The notes: generated by a model not told the origin, from the letters alone. A stretch of 64,000 nt of DNA from Bordetella pseudohinzii (GCF_000657795.2 NZ_JHEP02000015.1:1-64000); one strand, 5' to 3'; shown: positions 11,635-24,354, numbered from the stretch's first letter. Numbers and translations are program-made.

Positions 11635-11655
11635 GATGGTCTCCTCATGGGGATA

Positions 11656-13113
11656 TCAAGGGGTAAAGCCGCGGCGCAGATCGCCGGCGCGCGGCAGCCA
11701 GCGGCCGGCGCGGTCGCCGGTCGTCTGGCCCTGGAAGTAAGAAAGCACGCCGTTGACCCAGACGCCTTCGATGCCGGCCGCGGGCTGCACCGGAGCGACA
11801 AAGGTGCCGCGGTCGGCCACGGTGACCGGGTTGAACAGCACCAGGTCGGCGTGATGGCCGACGCGGATTTCACCGCGCCCGGCCAGGCCGAAGCGGCGCG
11901 CCGACAGGCCGGTCATCTTGTGCACCGCTTCTTGCAGCGGGAACAGTTTCAGGTCGCGGCTGTAATGACCCAGCACGCGCGGAAACGCGCCCCACAGGCG
12001 GGGATGCGGCAGCGGATCATTGGGCAGCCCGTCCGAACCTATCATGGTCAGGCGATGCGAGAGCACGCGCCGCACATCGTCTTCGTGCATGCCGTGATAG
12101 ACCGCGCCGGCCGGCTGCAGCCGTTTGGCGGCCTCCAGCAGGCTGACACCCCAGTCCGCGGCGATGTCGGCCAGCTTGCGGCCGGCCATATCGGGGCAGG
12201 GCGTGGACCAGGTGATGTCGATATCGAAATCGGCCGTGACCTGCTTGAGGTCGAGGGTGGAGGAGCTGGCCGAATACGGATAGCAATCGCAGCCCACCGC
12301 CTGCATGCGCCCGGCGCTGTCGAGCAGCGACAGCACTTCGCCGGCGCGGCCCCAGTTGCCGGCGCCGGCGCACTTCAGGTGCGAGACCACCACCGGGACG
12401 CGGGCGTGCAGGGCGATGTCGAAGGCCTCCTGCATGGCTTCCAGGATCTCGGCGAACTCCGAGCGCAGATGGGTGGTGTAGAGCGCGCCGTGGGCATCGA
12501 GCTCCTCGGCCAGCGCCTTGACTTCATCGGTGCTGGCCTGGAAGGCCGAGGCATAGGCCAGCCCGGTGCTCAGGCCGATGGCGCCGTGGGCCAGCGCTTC
12601 GCGCAGCTGCGCGCGCATGCCCTCGATTTCGGCGGCGCTGGCGCCGCGGTCCAGGCGGTCCATATGGTTGTTGCGCAAGGCCGTGTGCCCGACCAGGGCG
12701 GCCACGTTGACGGCCGGGCGCGCGGCGTCCACGGCAGCGGTATAGGCGGCAAAGCTCGGGTAGCGGAAATCGCCCGCGGCGCCCAGCAGATTCATGGGAT
12801 CGGGCGGCTCGCCTTTGAGGCTGACCGGCGAGGCGCTGATGCCGCAATTGCCCACCACCACCGTGGTCACGCCCTGGGACAGCTTGGGCAGCATCTGCGG
12901 CTGGCGGATCACATTGGTGTCGTCATGGGTATGGACATCGATAAAGCCCGGCGCCAGGGCCAGGCCGCGGGCGTCGACTTCCCGGGCCGCCGCCAGCCCG
13001 CCCAGCTCGCCCAGCGCCGCGATGCGGCCGTCTTGGAGGGCCACGTCGGCCCGCTGCGGCGCGGCGCCCGTGCCGTCATAGACCAGGGCGCCGCGGATCA
13101 GGGTGTCATGCAT
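11656..13113 (-). CDS. N-acyl-D-amino-acid deacylase (D-aminoacylase family)
   Basis: A 485-residue amidohydrolase that releases D-amino acids from their N-acyl derivatives. It has the first metal motif His61-Thr-His63 (HTHDD), the metal-bridging cysteine in GNCGIS (Cys90), further ligand segments HLRSE and SHLKC, and the late aspartate in IGSDGLPN. The C-terminal segment returns to the small beta-sandwich typical of the family (HADLVLFNP, GVWVNG). Length and motifs match D-aminoacylases. The gene starts 4 bases after the RpiR stop. The exact acyl-amino acid is unknown. Confidence 0.9.
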   Translation of the reverse strand: MHDTLIRGALVYDGTGAAPQRADVALQDGRIAALGELGGLAAAREVDARGLALAPGFIDVHTHDDTNVIRQPQMLPKLSQGVTTVVVGNCGISASPVSLKGEPPDPMNLLGAAGDFRYPSFAAYTAAVDAARPAVNVAALVGHTALRNNHMDRLDRGASAAEIEGMRAQLREALAHGAIGLSTGLAYASAFQASTDEVKALAEELDAHGALYTTHLRSEFAEILEAMQEAFDIALHARVPVVVSHLKCAGAGNWGRAGEVLSLLDSAGRMQAVGCDCYPYSASSSTLDLKQVTADFDIDITWSTPCPDMAGRKLADIAADWGVSLLEAAKRLQPAGAVYHGMHEDDVRRVLSHRLTMIGSDGLPNDPLPHPRLWGAFPRVLGHYSRDLKLFPLQEAVHKMTGLSARRFGLAGRGEIRVGHHADLVLFNPVTVADRGTFVAPVQPAAGIEGVWVNGVLSYFQGQTTGDRAGRWLPRAGDLRRGFTP

Positions 13114-13117
13114 CGGC

Positions 13118-13990
13118 TCAATCTCCCAGCGGCAGGCGGTTGGGGCCGCCGCGGTACTCGTCCAGCGCCAGCTTGATGCGGCGCAGGCGTTCCTGTGTGT
13201 CTTCCTGGCGGGCCAGCGCCAGTTCGGTGGCCAGCAGATCGATCGCCAGCAGCATGGCGTAGCGCGATGCCGAGGGCTTGTAGATGAAATCGGTCTCGGC
13301 CGTGTGCACGGGCAGCACCACATCGGCCATGGCGGCCAGCTCCGAGCCGGGATCGGTGATCGCCACGATGCGCGCGCCGTATTGCTTGAGGATGCGGGCG
13401 GCCGACAGCATTTCGGGCGTGCGTCCGGACACCGACAGCAGCAAGGCGGCGTCGCGCTCGTCCAGCGTGGCCGCCACCATGCGCATCAGCACGGCGTCCG
13501 TATAGGGCGCCACGGGATAGCCCAGGCGCACCAGGCGGGACTGCACTTCGTGCGTGAGCGCGGCGGAGGCGCCGCCCATGCCGAAGACGTGGGTCATGCG
13601 GGCCCCGCCCAGGAGGGCGGCGGCGCTCTCGACCAGCGTTTCGGTGAACAGCGGCAGATGCGCCCGCAGGCTGTTTTCGATATCGGCGTACAGGCGGGCG
13701 TAGAAGGTGCTTTCTTCGTCCGGCGTGGCGCGGTCCAGAAAACGCTCGCCGATGGCGCTGGCCTGCGCCAGGCGCAGCTTGAGGTCGCGCGTGTCCTCGC
13801 AGCCCACCGAACGCGCGAAGCGCGAGATGGTGGCGATGCTCACGCCGGCTTTCTGCGCCAGCTGATCGACGGTGGCCGCCGATGCCTGGGCGATGTCGTC
13901 GAGGATGGCGTCGGCCACTTTGCGTTCGGTGGCGCTTAGCGTATCCCGGCAGCTGCGGATCTGGTAGACGATGTCGCGGTGCGAATTCAT
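13118..13990 (-). CDS. RpiR family transcriptional regulator
   Basis: A 290-residue regulator with an N-terminal helix-turn-helix (about residues 1-78; SIATISRFARSVGC is the recognition helix region) and a C-terminal SIS domain (about 120-260; GMGGASAALTHE and LSVSGRTPE), which normally binds a phosphosugar or related ligand. It lies in the middle of the D-amino-acid/peptide island, between the transport and hydrolase genes, and probably controls it. The start ATG 13990 is 8 bases after the ATPase stop. Confidence 0.9.
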   Translation of the reverse strand: MNSHRDIVYQIRSCRDTLSATERKVADAILDDIAQASAATVDQLAQKAGVSIATISRFARSVGCEDTRDLKLRLAQASAIGERFLDRATPDEESTFYARLYADIENSLRAHLPLFTETLVESAAALLGGARMTHVFGMGGASAALTHEVQSRLVRLGYPVAPYTDAVLMRMVAATLDERDAALLLSVSGRTPEMLSAARILKQYGARIVAITDPGSELAAMADVVLPVHTAETDFIYKPSASRYAMLLAIDLLATELALARQEDTQERLRRIKLALDEYRGGPNRLPLGD

Positions 13991-13997
13991 GAGGGCT

Positions 13998-14971
13998 TCA
14001 TCCAAGTTCGTCCAGGCGGGCGCAGGCCGCGAAATGGCCTTGTCCCAGGTCTTGCGCCGCCGGCGGCGCGCTGGCGCAGATGTCGGCCGCATGCGGGCAG
14101 CGCGTGCGGAAGACACAGCCGGAAGGCGGATCGATCGGGCTGGGGATTTCTCCCTTGAGCAGGATACGCTTGCGTGCCGCGCGCGGATCCGGGACGGGCG
14201 CGGCCGAGAGCAGGGCCTGGGTGTAGGGATGGCGCGGCTGGCCGTAGACCGCCCGCGTCGGGCCGCGCTCCATGACGCGGCCCAGGTACATCACCACGAC
14301 CTCGTCGCAGAGATAGTCCACCACGGCCAGGTCATGCGCCACGAAGAGCATGGTCAGGCCCAGGTCGCGCTGCAAATCCTGCAGCAGATTGAGCACCTGG
14401 GCCTGGACCGAGACATCCAGGGCGGAGACGGGTTCGTCGGCCACGATGAAGTCCGGTTGCACGGCCAGGGCGCGGGCGATGCCGATGCGCTGGCGCTGGC
14501 CGCCGGAGAACTCATGCGGATAGCGCAGCCTGTGGTCGCCATTGAGGCCCACGCGCTCCAGCAGCTCGATGATGCGGGCATCGCGGCGCTGGCGCGCCAG
14601 GCCGTGGGTGTCCAGCGCCTCGCCGATGATCTCGGAGACCGTCATGCGCGGATTGAGGCTGGCATAGGGATCCTGGAAGACGATCTGCATGCGGCGCCGC
14701 ATGGGCAGCATGCGCTTCTCGTCGAAGTGCGTGATGTCCGTGCCATCGAAGACGATGCGGCCGGCCGTGGGCGCGAACAGGCGCAGGAGGGCGCGTCCGG
14801 TGGTGGTCTTGCCCGAGCCGGATTCCCCCACCAGCCCGACGATGCTGTTGCGCGGCACCTGGAAGCTGACATCGTCCACCGCGCGCACCACGGGCGCATG
14901 GGCGCCCGAGCCGGTCGGAAAGTGGACCTTGAGGCCTTCGACGGAAAGCAGCGGTTCGGCGGCGCGGGTCA

Positions 14972-14975
<4 letters not shown>
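13998..14975 (-). CDS. Peptide ABC transporter ATPase, OppF/DppF type
   Basis: A 325-residue ATPase with Walker [10 protein letters not shown], signature FSGGQRQR and Walker B FIVADEP. The C-terminal extension has a four-cysteine pattern ([14 protein letters not shown] ... CA) that in oligopeptide transporters binds an Fe-S cluster. It energises import by the neighbouring permeases. I chose ATG 14975, which overlaps the partner ATPase stop (ATGATG/TGA). Confidence 0.93.
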
Positions 14976-15973
<998 letters not shown>

Positions 15974-15976
15974 GGT

Positions 15977-16849
15977 CTACAGCTCCTTGCGCAGGCGCGG
16001 ATCCAGCACATCGCGCAGGCCGTCGCCGACCAGTTGCAGCGAAAGCACCGACAGCACGATGGCGATGCCGGGGAAGAGCATGATCCAGTCCGCCGACCCC
16101 ATGTATTGTTGGCCGGCATTGATCATGGTGCCCCAGGTGGGGATGTCGGGCGAAACCCCGACGCCCAGAAAGGACAGGCCTGCTTCGGCCAGGATGGCGT
16201 AGGCGAAGATGAAAGTGCCCTGCACCAGGATGGGCGAGACCAGGTTGCGCAGGACATGGACGGTGACGATGCGCCAGGTCGACACGCCCAGGGCGCGCGC
16301 GGCTTCCACAAAGGGCAGTTCGCGGATCACCAGGGTGGAGGCGCGCACGATGCGGGCCAGGCGCGGGGTGTAGACAATGCCCAGGGCGATGATGACATTG
16401 ACCAGCGATGGCCCCAGCGCGGCCACCAGCGATATCGCCAGCAGGATGTCGGGGAAGGCCATCATGGCGTCGATCAGGCGCGAGACGAACTTATCGGCCG
16501 AGCGGAAGAAGCCGGCGATCAGGCCCAGGGCGATGCCCAGCACGCTGGACAGCAGCACGACGGCAAAGCCCACCGTCAGCGACAGCCGTCCGCCATGGAT
16601 GACGCGGCTCAAGACGTCGCGGCCGAAGTCGTCGGTGCCGAACCAGTGCGCGGCGCTGGGCGCCTTGAGCCGGTTCATGATGGACAGTTTGTAGGGGTCA
16701 TAGGGGCTGATCCAGGGCGCCAGCAGCGCGGCCAGCACCAGCACCGCCAGCACGATGAGGGCGATGAGCACGGTCTTGCGCGCCACCAGCAGGCGCAGGA
16801 TCTGCCAGCGGTCGCTGCCGCCGGCGGTCATGGGGGTCGCGATGGCCAT
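15977..16849 (-). CDS. Peptide ABC transporter permease, DppC type
   Basis: A 290-residue inner-membrane permease with an N-terminal cytoplasmic stretch, a first helix at about 28-50, the family insert SPYDPYKLSIMNRLKAPS, then five more helices and the EAA loop (EAARALGVSTWRI) that contacts the ATPase. The C-terminus QLVGDGLRDVLDPRLRKEL is classic for DppC/OppC. It lies one base after the DppB-type gene. Confidence 0.93.
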   Translation of the reverse strand: MAIATPMTAGGSDRWQILRLLVARKTVLIALIVLAVLVLAALLAPWISPYDPYKLSIMNRLKAPSAAHWFGTDDFGRDVLSRVIHGGRLSLTVGFAVVLLSSVLGIALGLIAGFFRSADKFVSRLIDAMMAFPDILLAISLVAALGPSLVNVIIALGIVYTPRLARIVRASTLVIRELPFVEAARALGVSTWRIVTVHVLRNLVSPILVQGTFIFAYAILAEAGLSFLGVGVSPDIPTWGTMINAGQQYMGSADWIMLFPGIAIVLSVLSLQLVGDGLRDVLDPRLRKEL

Positions 16850-16850
16850 A

Positions 16851-17792
16851 TCAGTACCGCACGCGGGGATCGACCAGCAGATAGAGCAGATCGATGAACA
16901 GGTTGATCAGGACGTAGATGGCGGCAATCACCAGCAAAGCGCCCTGGATGACGGGATAGTCTCGGCGCAACACGGCCGAGACCACCAGGCTGCCCACCCC
17001 GGGCAGGCCGAAGACGGTCTCCGTGACCACGGCGCCGCTGATGAGCAAGGCGGTGGTCAGGCCCAGCACGGTCAGGATGGGGATGAGGGCGTTGCGCACC
17101 GCGTGCTTGAGGATCACGCGGCGCTCGGGCAGGCCCTTGGCGCGCGCCGTGCGCACATAGTCGTCGCGCAGCACATCCAGCATGCTGGCCCGTATGAAGC
17201 GGGTGATGAGGGCCGAATTGACCAGCCCCAGCACCACGGCCGGCAGGATCAGGTGCGATAGCCGCGTGCCGATGGAGGCGTCGGGGCCGCCGTAGCCCGC
17301 CACGGGCAGCCAACCCAGCTTGACCGAAAAAATCTGCATCAGGATCAGCCCCAGCCAGAAACTCGGCACGCTGGAGGTGAACATGGAAAACGTCAGGACC
17401 GACTGGTCCAGCGTGCTGCCGCGCTTGACCGCCGACAAAATGCCCACCGGCAGCGCGATGGCGCTGGCGATCAGCAGCGACATCAGCGTCAGCCAGAACG
17501 TGGGTTCGGCGCGGTCGGCCAGGGCCGAGAGCACGGGCTTGTTCAGGAAGATGGACTGGCCCAGGTCGCCCCGCGCCAGCTGGCCCAGCCAGGTAAGGTA
17601 TTGCACCGGCAGGGGCTGGTCCAGGCCCAGGCGGGCCCGCAGCGCCGAGATATCCTGCTGGCTGGCCTCCGGGCCGAGCATCACGGCGGCCGGATCGCCA
17701 GGGGTCACGCGGATGATCACAAAGACGATGGTGGCGACGATGAACATCACCGCGATCAGGCCGATCAGCCGGTTCAGTAGGTAACGCGACAC
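16851..17792 (-). CDS. Peptide ABC transporter permease, DppB type
   Basis: A 313-residue inner-membrane permease ending LLYLLVDPRVRY, a hallmark of DppB/OppB. About six helices and the EAA-type loop (ARAKGLPERRVILKHA) are visible. I chose the GTG at 17792 (reading MSRYLLNRLIG) because GAGGAA precedes it by about 8 bases and this is the standard start of the family; an ATG at 17831 would add 13 atypical residues. It heterodimerises with the DppC-type subunit. Confidence 0.92.
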   Translation of the reverse strand: MSRYLLNRLIGLIAVMFIVATIVFVIIRVTPGDPAAVMLGPEASQQDISALRARLGLDQPLPVQYLTWLGQLARGDLGQSIFLNKPVLSALADRAEPTFWLTLMSLLIASAIALPVGILSAVKRGSTLDQSVLTFSMFTSSVPSFWLGLILMQIFSVKLGWLPVAGYGGPDASIGTRLSHLILPAVVLGLVNSALITRFIRASMLDVLRDDYVRTARAKGLPERRVILKHAVRNALIPILTVLGLTTALLISGAVVTETVFGLPGVGSLVVSAVLRRDYPVIQGALLVIAAIYVLINLFIDLLYLLVDPRVRY

Positions 17793-17846
17793 AACGGGTT
17801 CCTCGCTCGGGTTTGACAGCGGCGGCCGCAAAGGCCGCCGCGGCGC

Positions 17847-19391
17847 TTACTTGGCCGTCTTCCAGGCGTTCCAGAAATAAGGCCAGGGAGCGGCTTGCAC
17901 GCCCTGCAGCGCCGGCGAGCGCGCCGCCTGGGCATTGAAGTCGCCCACCTTGATGAACGGCACCTCGTCGAACACCGCCTTTTGCACCTCGGCCCAGCGC
18001 TGCACGCGCTCGTCCTGGGTGCGCGCCTGGTTGAAGGCGTCAAGCACCTGGTTGCGGCGCGGCGTGTCCCACCAGCCCGGCGCATCCTTGGACGGGAAGT
18101 CGATCAGCGCGGGTTCGGGCAGGAAGGGGCTGTGGGTGATGAAGATGTCCCACAGGGCCGGATCCTGGCGGCGCTGCGTCAGCGTGGCCCAGTCCACCAC
18201 CTGCATGTCCACCTTGAAGCCCGCGGCCTTGAGGTATTCGGCGGCCACCAGCGCCATCTTGTAATGGAACTCGTATTGCTGGCTGGTCAGGATGCGGATG
18301 TTGCGGTCCTGCACGCCGGCGCCATCGGCCAGTTTCTTGGCCGCGGCCGCATCGCCCTTGTTGTAGACCTTGTCGCCCAGCTTGGTCGCCCAGGGGAAAC
18401 CTTCGGGATAGAGGTCGCCGTTGAGCTTGTAGAACTCCTTGTTGCCGAAGGCGGCGAACAGCATGTCCTCTTCGTTCAGCGCCAGCTGCACGGCCTGGCG
18501 CACGGCCAGGTTGGACATGATGCCTTGCTTGGTGTTGAGCACCAGGCGCGGCCAGCCAAAAGGCTTGAGCATGACCGGATCCGAGCGCCCGCCCTTGAGC
18601 TTGGCCAGCGATTCCACCGGCAGCGAATCGACGTAATCGAACTGGCCGGCGATGGCCGATTCCACGCGGGTGTTGGCGTTGCTGACCGGCACGAAGCGGA
18701 TTTCGTCCAGGTATTGCTTGCGCGCGCCGCCGTAGCCATCGGGCTCGCCCGCGCGCGGCTGATAGCCTTCGAAGCGCGTGAGCTGGATGTATTGGTCGGG
18801 CACGCGCGCCTTGAGCTGATAGGGGCCCGTGCCGACAAAGGCGGTCAAGGCGGGGGCGATGTTCTTGGCCGGCAGGATGATGGCCGCGCTGTTGTTCATC
18901 GCCAGCAGGGCCGTCAGCGGCGCATAAGGCTGCTTGAGCGTGATCTTGATGGTGTCGGCGTCGGGCGCTTCGATGGCGGTGATCAGCTTGGCGGCCTGTT
19001 TGCCGCGCGAGGCGATCTCGGTCCAGCGCTTGAGCGAAGCCACGGCATCGGCCGAGCTCAGCTTGGAGCCGTCATGGAAGCTCAGGCCCGGGCGCAGCTT
19101 GATCGTGTAGGTCAGGCCATCGGCGCTGATGTCCGGCAACTTCTCGGCCAGCAGCGGTGTCAGGTTCCACTTGGCGTCGAAGGTGTAGAGCGTCTCGAAG
19201 ATGTGCTGCGTCAGGATGCCGACCAGGTCGGCCGTGCTGGTCATCGGATCCAGCGTCGGCGGCTCGCCGATGGTGGCGACCGAGATGGTGCCGCCCTTGA
19301 CCGGGGCGGCCGAGATGGCCGTGGCATGCAGGCCCAGGCCGAGGATGCCGGCCGCGAACAGGCTGGCCAGCCGGGTGGTGCGCAGATTCAT
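17847..19391 (-). CDS. Peptide-type ABC transporter substrate-binding protein
   Basis: A 514-residue periplasmic binding protein of family 5 (SBP_bac_5). A signal peptide covers about residues 1-28. The mature protein begins with the family pattern GGTISVATIGEPPTLDPM and contains LTYTIKLRPGLSFHDG. It delivers substrate to the permeases encoded just downstream. In this island the ligand may be a D-amino-acid-containing or N-acylated peptide, which is inference from the neighbours. The gene follows the deaminase gene by 37 bases. Confidence 0.92.
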   Translation of the reverse strand: MNLRTTRLASLFAAGILGLGLHATAISAAPVKGGTISVATIGEPPTLDPMTSTADLVGILTQHIFETLYTFDAKWNLTPLLAEKLPDISADGLTYTIKLRPGLSFHDGSKLSSADAVASLKRWTEIASRGKQAAKLITAIEAPDADTIKITLKQPYAPLTALLAMNNSAAIILPAKNIAPALTAFVGTGPYQLKARVPDQYIQLTRFEGYQPRAGEPDGYGGARKQYLDEIRFVPVSNANTRVESAIAGQFDYVDSLPVESLAKLKGGRSDPVMLKPFGWPRLVLNTKQGIMSNLAVRQAVQLALNEEDMLFAAFGNKEFYKLNGDLYPEGFPWATKLGDKVYNKGDAAAAKKLADGAGVQDRNIRILTSQQYEFHYKMALVAAEYLKAAGFKVDMQVVDWATLTQRRQDPALWDIFITHSPFLPEPALIDFPSKDAPGWWDTPRRNQVLDAFNQARTQDERVQRWAEVQKAVFDEVPFIKVGDFNAQAARSPALQGVQAAPWPYFWNAWKTAK

Positions 19392-19428
19392 GAGCTTGTC
19401 TCCAGGGGAGTCAACAACAAACTGCTGG

Positions 19429-20688
19429 TTAGAAATAAGTCGCGGCCACGCCCGTGACGCTGTAGGCATCATCCAGCAGCAGGATCTGGCGCCACTTGTC
19501 GAAAGTGAGGCAGGGATGGGAGATATCGAAGGCGATCATGTCGCCCACGGCAATGTCGTCGTCCGGCCCGATGGACATGAAGGCATGCTGGTCCATCATG
19601 GCGGTCAGCTTCCATTGGGCGGGCGCGTCCTGCGGCAGCGGGGCGCCGGGCCGGTAGTGGCGGGCCGGCGCGGGCAGGCCCGCATCGAAGGCGGCGTCGC
19701 GCTTGCCCAGGCCGATGATGGCGCGGCCCGCTTCGGGCAGCGATTGCACATAGGCCCAGACCTGCAGCGCGGGCTGAAGACCCGGTTCCAGGCGCTGGGC
19801 CACGGGATTGTGCGCGGCGATGCGTTCGGCGGCGCTGCGGTAGATCCCCACGTCGTGGCTGAGATAGCAGCCCGGGCGCAGCACGATATCCAGGGCGCGC
19901 CCGATGTCCAGGCCCGAAAACTCCTCGGCCACCACGTCGAACCAGGCCGAGCCGGCGCCGGTAAGGATGGCGGCGCCTTCGTCGCGCAGCCGGCCCTCGG
20001 CGGCGAGGCGGCGCAGGGTATCGGCCGCGCGCCGCAGAAAGGCGCGGATGGCCGCCTCGTCCTGCAGCACGCCTTCGTAGATTTCCACGCCGGCCAGGGC
20101 CAGGGCGTCCGGCCAGCGGGCGATCTCGTCCAGCACGTCCTGCGCCTGGGCGGCATCGCGCACGCCGGTGCGCCCGCCCGCCACGCCCAGTTCCAGCAGC
20201 ACGGGCAGGCGCAGGCCGGCCTGCCGGAAGTAGGCGCCCAATTGCGCGGCGTTGGCGGCCGAGTCGACCAGGCAGCAGAAACTGAAGGCCGGATCGCGCA
20301 GCAGCCCGGCGATGATGGCCATATTGGCGCGGCCGACCAACTGGTTGGCCAGGATGACCCGGCGCACGCCGTGGCGATAGGCCGCTTGCGTCTGCGGCGC
20401 CGTCGCCAGGGTGATGCCCCAGGCCCCGGCCTCGATCTGGCGCGCGAACAGGGCCGGGCTCATGGTCGTCTTGCCATGCGGCGCCAGCTTGACCTGATAG
20501 GCCTCCATGAAGCGCTGCATCCATTGCAGGTTGTGGCGCATGCGGCTCTCATAGAGCACGGCCGCCGGCAGGCTCAGATCTTCGCGCAGCAGATTCCAGC
20601 CCAGGCTGGCTGCCTGGGCGGTGGTACAGCCTGCGGGAAACGGGCCCAGCCCCTTGCCGTCGGGGTCCAGCGGCGTCACCTCGGCCAT
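19429..20688 (-). CDS. D-serine deaminase-like PLP enzyme (D-amino-acid deaminase)
   Basis: A 419-residue PLP-dependent enzyme with an alanine-racemase-type N-terminal barrel followed by a D-serine dehydratase-like C-terminal domain. The PLP lysine lies in LAPHGKTTM. The C-terminal His and Cys of DQHAFM and SHPCLTF match the metal-binding pair of D-serine dehydratases. It should convert a D-amino acid to a 2-oxo acid and ammonia. AAGGAGG precedes the ATG, and it is the first gene of the nine-gene island, so the promoter should lie in the AT-rich 20700-20800 interval. Confidence 0.85.
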   Translation of the reverse strand: MAEVTPLDPDGKGLGPFPAGCTTAQAASLGWNLLREDLSLPAAVLYESRMRHNLQWMQRFMEAYQVKLAPHGKTTMSPALFARQIEAGAWGITLATAPQTQAAYRHGVRRVILANQLVGRANMAIIAGLLRDPAFSFCCLVDSAANAAQLGAYFRQAGLRLPVLLELGVAGGRTGVRDAAQAQDVLDEIARWPDALALAGVEIYEGVLQDEAAIRAFLRRAADTLRRLAAEGRLRDEGAAILTGAGSAWFDVVAEEFSGLDIGRALDIVLRPGCYLSHDVGIYRSAAERIAAHNPVAQRLEPGLQPALQVWAYVQSLPEAGRAIIGLGKRDAAFDAGLPAPARHYRPGAPLPQDAPAQWKLTAMMDQHAFMSIGPDDDIAVGDMIAFDISHPCLTFDKWRQILLLDDAYSVTGVAATYF

Positions 20689-20832
20689 GCGGCCTCCTTG
20701 AAAATTTTTACCAATAATCTGATTTGTAGAGATTATCTTGAAAGAAATTTACAGGCGGGAGCTAGGACTTTCCCCTAGCCGGGCTCATGGTGTAATGGCC
20801 GCCTGGACGCTGTCCTTTTGTTTTCTGCTGCC

Positions 20833-22170
20833 ATGAGCAACGATCTGTTTTCCGCCGACCCCGCCCACCGCCCCTATGTGCCCCTGGCCGAGCGCCTGCG
20901 CCCGCGCACGCTGGCCGACGTGGTCGGGCAATCGCATCTCCTGGGGCCGGACAAGCCGCTGCGCGTGGCCTTTGAGTCCGGCCGGCCGCACTCCATGATC
21001 TTCTGGGGGCCGCCGGGCGTGGGCAAGACCACGCTGGCGCGGCTGATGGCCGATGGATTCGATGCCCAGTTCATCGCCATCTCGGCCGTGCTGGGCGGCG
21101 TCAAGGACATCCGCGATGCCGTCGTCACGGCCCAGATCGCGCAAGGGCAGGGCCGCCGCACCATCCTGTTCGTCGATGAGGTCCATCGCTTCAACAAGGC
21201 CCAGCAGGATGCCTTCCTGCCCTATGTGGAAAGCGGCCTGTTCACCTTCATCGGCGCCACCACCGAAAACCCCTCCTTCGAGGTCAACTCGGCCCTCCTG
21301 TCGCGCGCGCGGGTTTACGTTCTGCAGTCCCTCAGCGCCGAAGAGCTCATGCTGCTGGTGGACCGCGCCGTCGCCGCCTTCAATGAAGGCCGGGATGACA
21401 AACCCATACGGTTTGACGACGCCGCGCGCGAGCAGCTGGCGGCCTGGGCCGATGGCGATGCCCGCCGCCTGATCAGCGCGGTCGAGGTCGTGGCCGAATC
21501 GGCCGAAGCCGCCGGCCGCGAAGAGGTCGACGCGGCCTGGCTGGAGACGTCGCTCTCGCAGAACCTGCGCCGCTTTGACAAGGGCGGCGACGCCTTCTAT
21601 GACCAGATCAGCGCCTTGCACAAGGCGGTGCGCGGTTCGGACCCGGACGCCGCCCTGTATTGGTTCGCGCGCATGCTCGACGGCGGCGCCGATCCCAAAT
21701 ACCTGTCGCGCCGCCTGGTCCGCATGGCGGTGGAGGACATCGGCCTGGCCGACCCCCGCGCCACCGAGCTGACGCTGCAGGGCGCCGACATCTATGAGCG
21801 CCTGGGCTCGCCGGAAGGCGAGCTGGCCCTGGCCCAGGCCGTGGTCTATCTGGCCTGCGCGGCCAAATCCAACGCGGTCTACAACGCCTACAACGCCGCG
21901 CGCAAATTCGCCGCCGAGCATGGCAGCGCGCCCGTGCCCCTGCATCTGCGCAATGCGCCGACCAAGCTCATGAAACAGCTGGGTCATGGGCACGCTTATC
22001 GCTATGCCCATGACGAGCCCCATGCCTACGCCGCCGGCGAGCATTATTTCCCCGATGGCCTGAACCCGACCTTCTATCAGCCGACGGACCGCGGGCTGGA
22101 GGCCAAGATCCAGCAGAAACTGGCTTTCCTGCGCGAACTCGACGCCCAGGCCCGCGACAAGAAGCGCTAG
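20833..22170 (+). CDS. rarA: Replication-associated recombination protein A
   Basis: A 445-residue AAA+ ATPase related to clamp loaders and eukaryotic WRNIP1, acting at stalled replication forks. Walker [10 protein letters not shown] and Walker [11 protein letters not shown] are present, with sensor 1 GATTENPSF and the C-terminal tetramerisation domain ([13 protein letters not shown] through [16 protein letters not shown]). I chose ATG 20833 (MSNDLFS); an in-frame start 15 bases upstream is less typical. In related genomes I recall it following lolA directly; here the island intervenes. Confidence 0.94.
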   Translation: MSNDLFSADPAHRPYVPLAERLRPRTLADVVGQSHLLGPDKPLRVAFESGRPHSMIFWGPPGVGKTTLARLMADGFDAQFIAISAVLGGVKDIRDAVVTAQIAQGQGRRTILFVDEVHRFNKAQQDAFLPYVESGLFTFIGATTENPSFEVNSALLSRARVYVLQSLSAEELMLLVDRAVAAFNEGRDDKPIRFDDAAREQLAAWADGDARRLISAVEVVAESAEAAGREEVDAAWLETSLSQNLRRFDKGGDAFYDQISALHKAVRGSDPDAALYWFARMLDGGADPKYLSRRLVRMAVEDIGLADPRATELTLQGADIYERLGSPEGELALAQAVVYLACAAKSNAVYNAYNAARKFAAEHGSAPVPLHLRNAPTKLMKQLGHGHAYRYAHDEPHAYAAGEHYFPDGLNPTFYQPTDRGLEAKIQQKLAFLRELDAQARDKKR

Positions 22171-22180
22171 CGCGGCTTAA

Positions 22181-23719
<1,539 letters not shown>

Positions 23720-23735
23720 GGCTTGGGCAAACCCC

Positions 23736-23763
23736 AAAACCCGGCCGCGGCCGGGTTTTTTTA
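23736..23763 (+). terminator. Rho-independent terminator after serS
   Basis: Stem AACCCGGCC with GGCCGGGTT (23738-23757) and a two-base centre, followed by a run of T to about 23762. It lies 16 bases after the serS stop. Confidence 0.9.
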
Positions 23764-23963
23764 TTTTGTCGATTTATTGTTCCGATAATGGTTTGCCACA
23801 TTCCGTTTCCGTGACCGAAACCGTTCTGTAGCCTTTGGCCGGTATCATGGTCTTGCGCTATTGATGTGAACAAATGTGAATGAGCGATTAAAAGGGCCGC
23901 ATCTTGCGGCACAATATGTCTGCTTGGCCTCGTGTCCCTTCATTTCAATAGAGGAAGCTAACC

Positions 23964-24212
23964 ATGACTTCACGAATGATTGGCGATTTTCGCGTTCGTT
24001 GCACTGTGGTCCCGCAAGAGGGGCAGTCCTTCAGTGTGCGGATATGGACGCGCCGCGTAGGCGGCACGGCTCCCGAAAAAGCATGGGATCTTCCCAACCT
24101 TGGCACCTACCGCAGTCTCAGCGAGGCGGAGGCAGGCAGCCAGGAAATCTTCTCGAAGATCAATGGTGTGCGTTTTAATGGTGAACCGGAGTTTGCACAT
24201 GCGACCGCATAA
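23964..24212 (+). CDS. Hypothetical protein, 82 residues
   Basis: A small soluble protein preceded by GAGGAAG about 7 bases before the ATG, which supports translation. The sequence has normal composition, with a beta-rich N-terminal half (IGDFRVRCTVVP, SFSVRIWTRRVG) and a short helix (SLSEAEAGSQEIFSKI). I do not recognise the family. It stands alone between the serS terminator and an inverted repeat, in a region of lower GC than its neighbours. Confidence 0.65.
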   Translation: MTSRMIGDFRVRCTVVPQEGQSFSVRIWTRRVGGTAPEKAWDLPNLGTYRSLSEAEAGSQEIFSKINGVRFNGEPEFAHATA

Positions 24213-24287
24213 TGGCTGGTGGAAGAACACCAGCACCCCGCGCCGCTGGCTGGATGCCATGCGCGCAGCCACGCGGCAACCTACCCT

Positions 24288-24354
24288 GAGGTGTCAGACA
24301 CCCCCAAGCACGTCTTCAGACCGCAAGGCCCTGCCGCCTGGTGTCTGACACCTC
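24288..24354. repeat. Inverted repeat pair, 15-bp arms
   Basis: GAGGTGTCAGACACC at 24288-24302 is repeated exactly as its reverse complement at 24340-24354, with a 37-base spacer. Each arm is itself a near-palindrome (GGTGTC-N-GACACC). It looks like a dispersed intergenic repeat unit rather than a terminator. Whether it is multicopy in the genome cannot be seen here. Confidence 0.6.
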
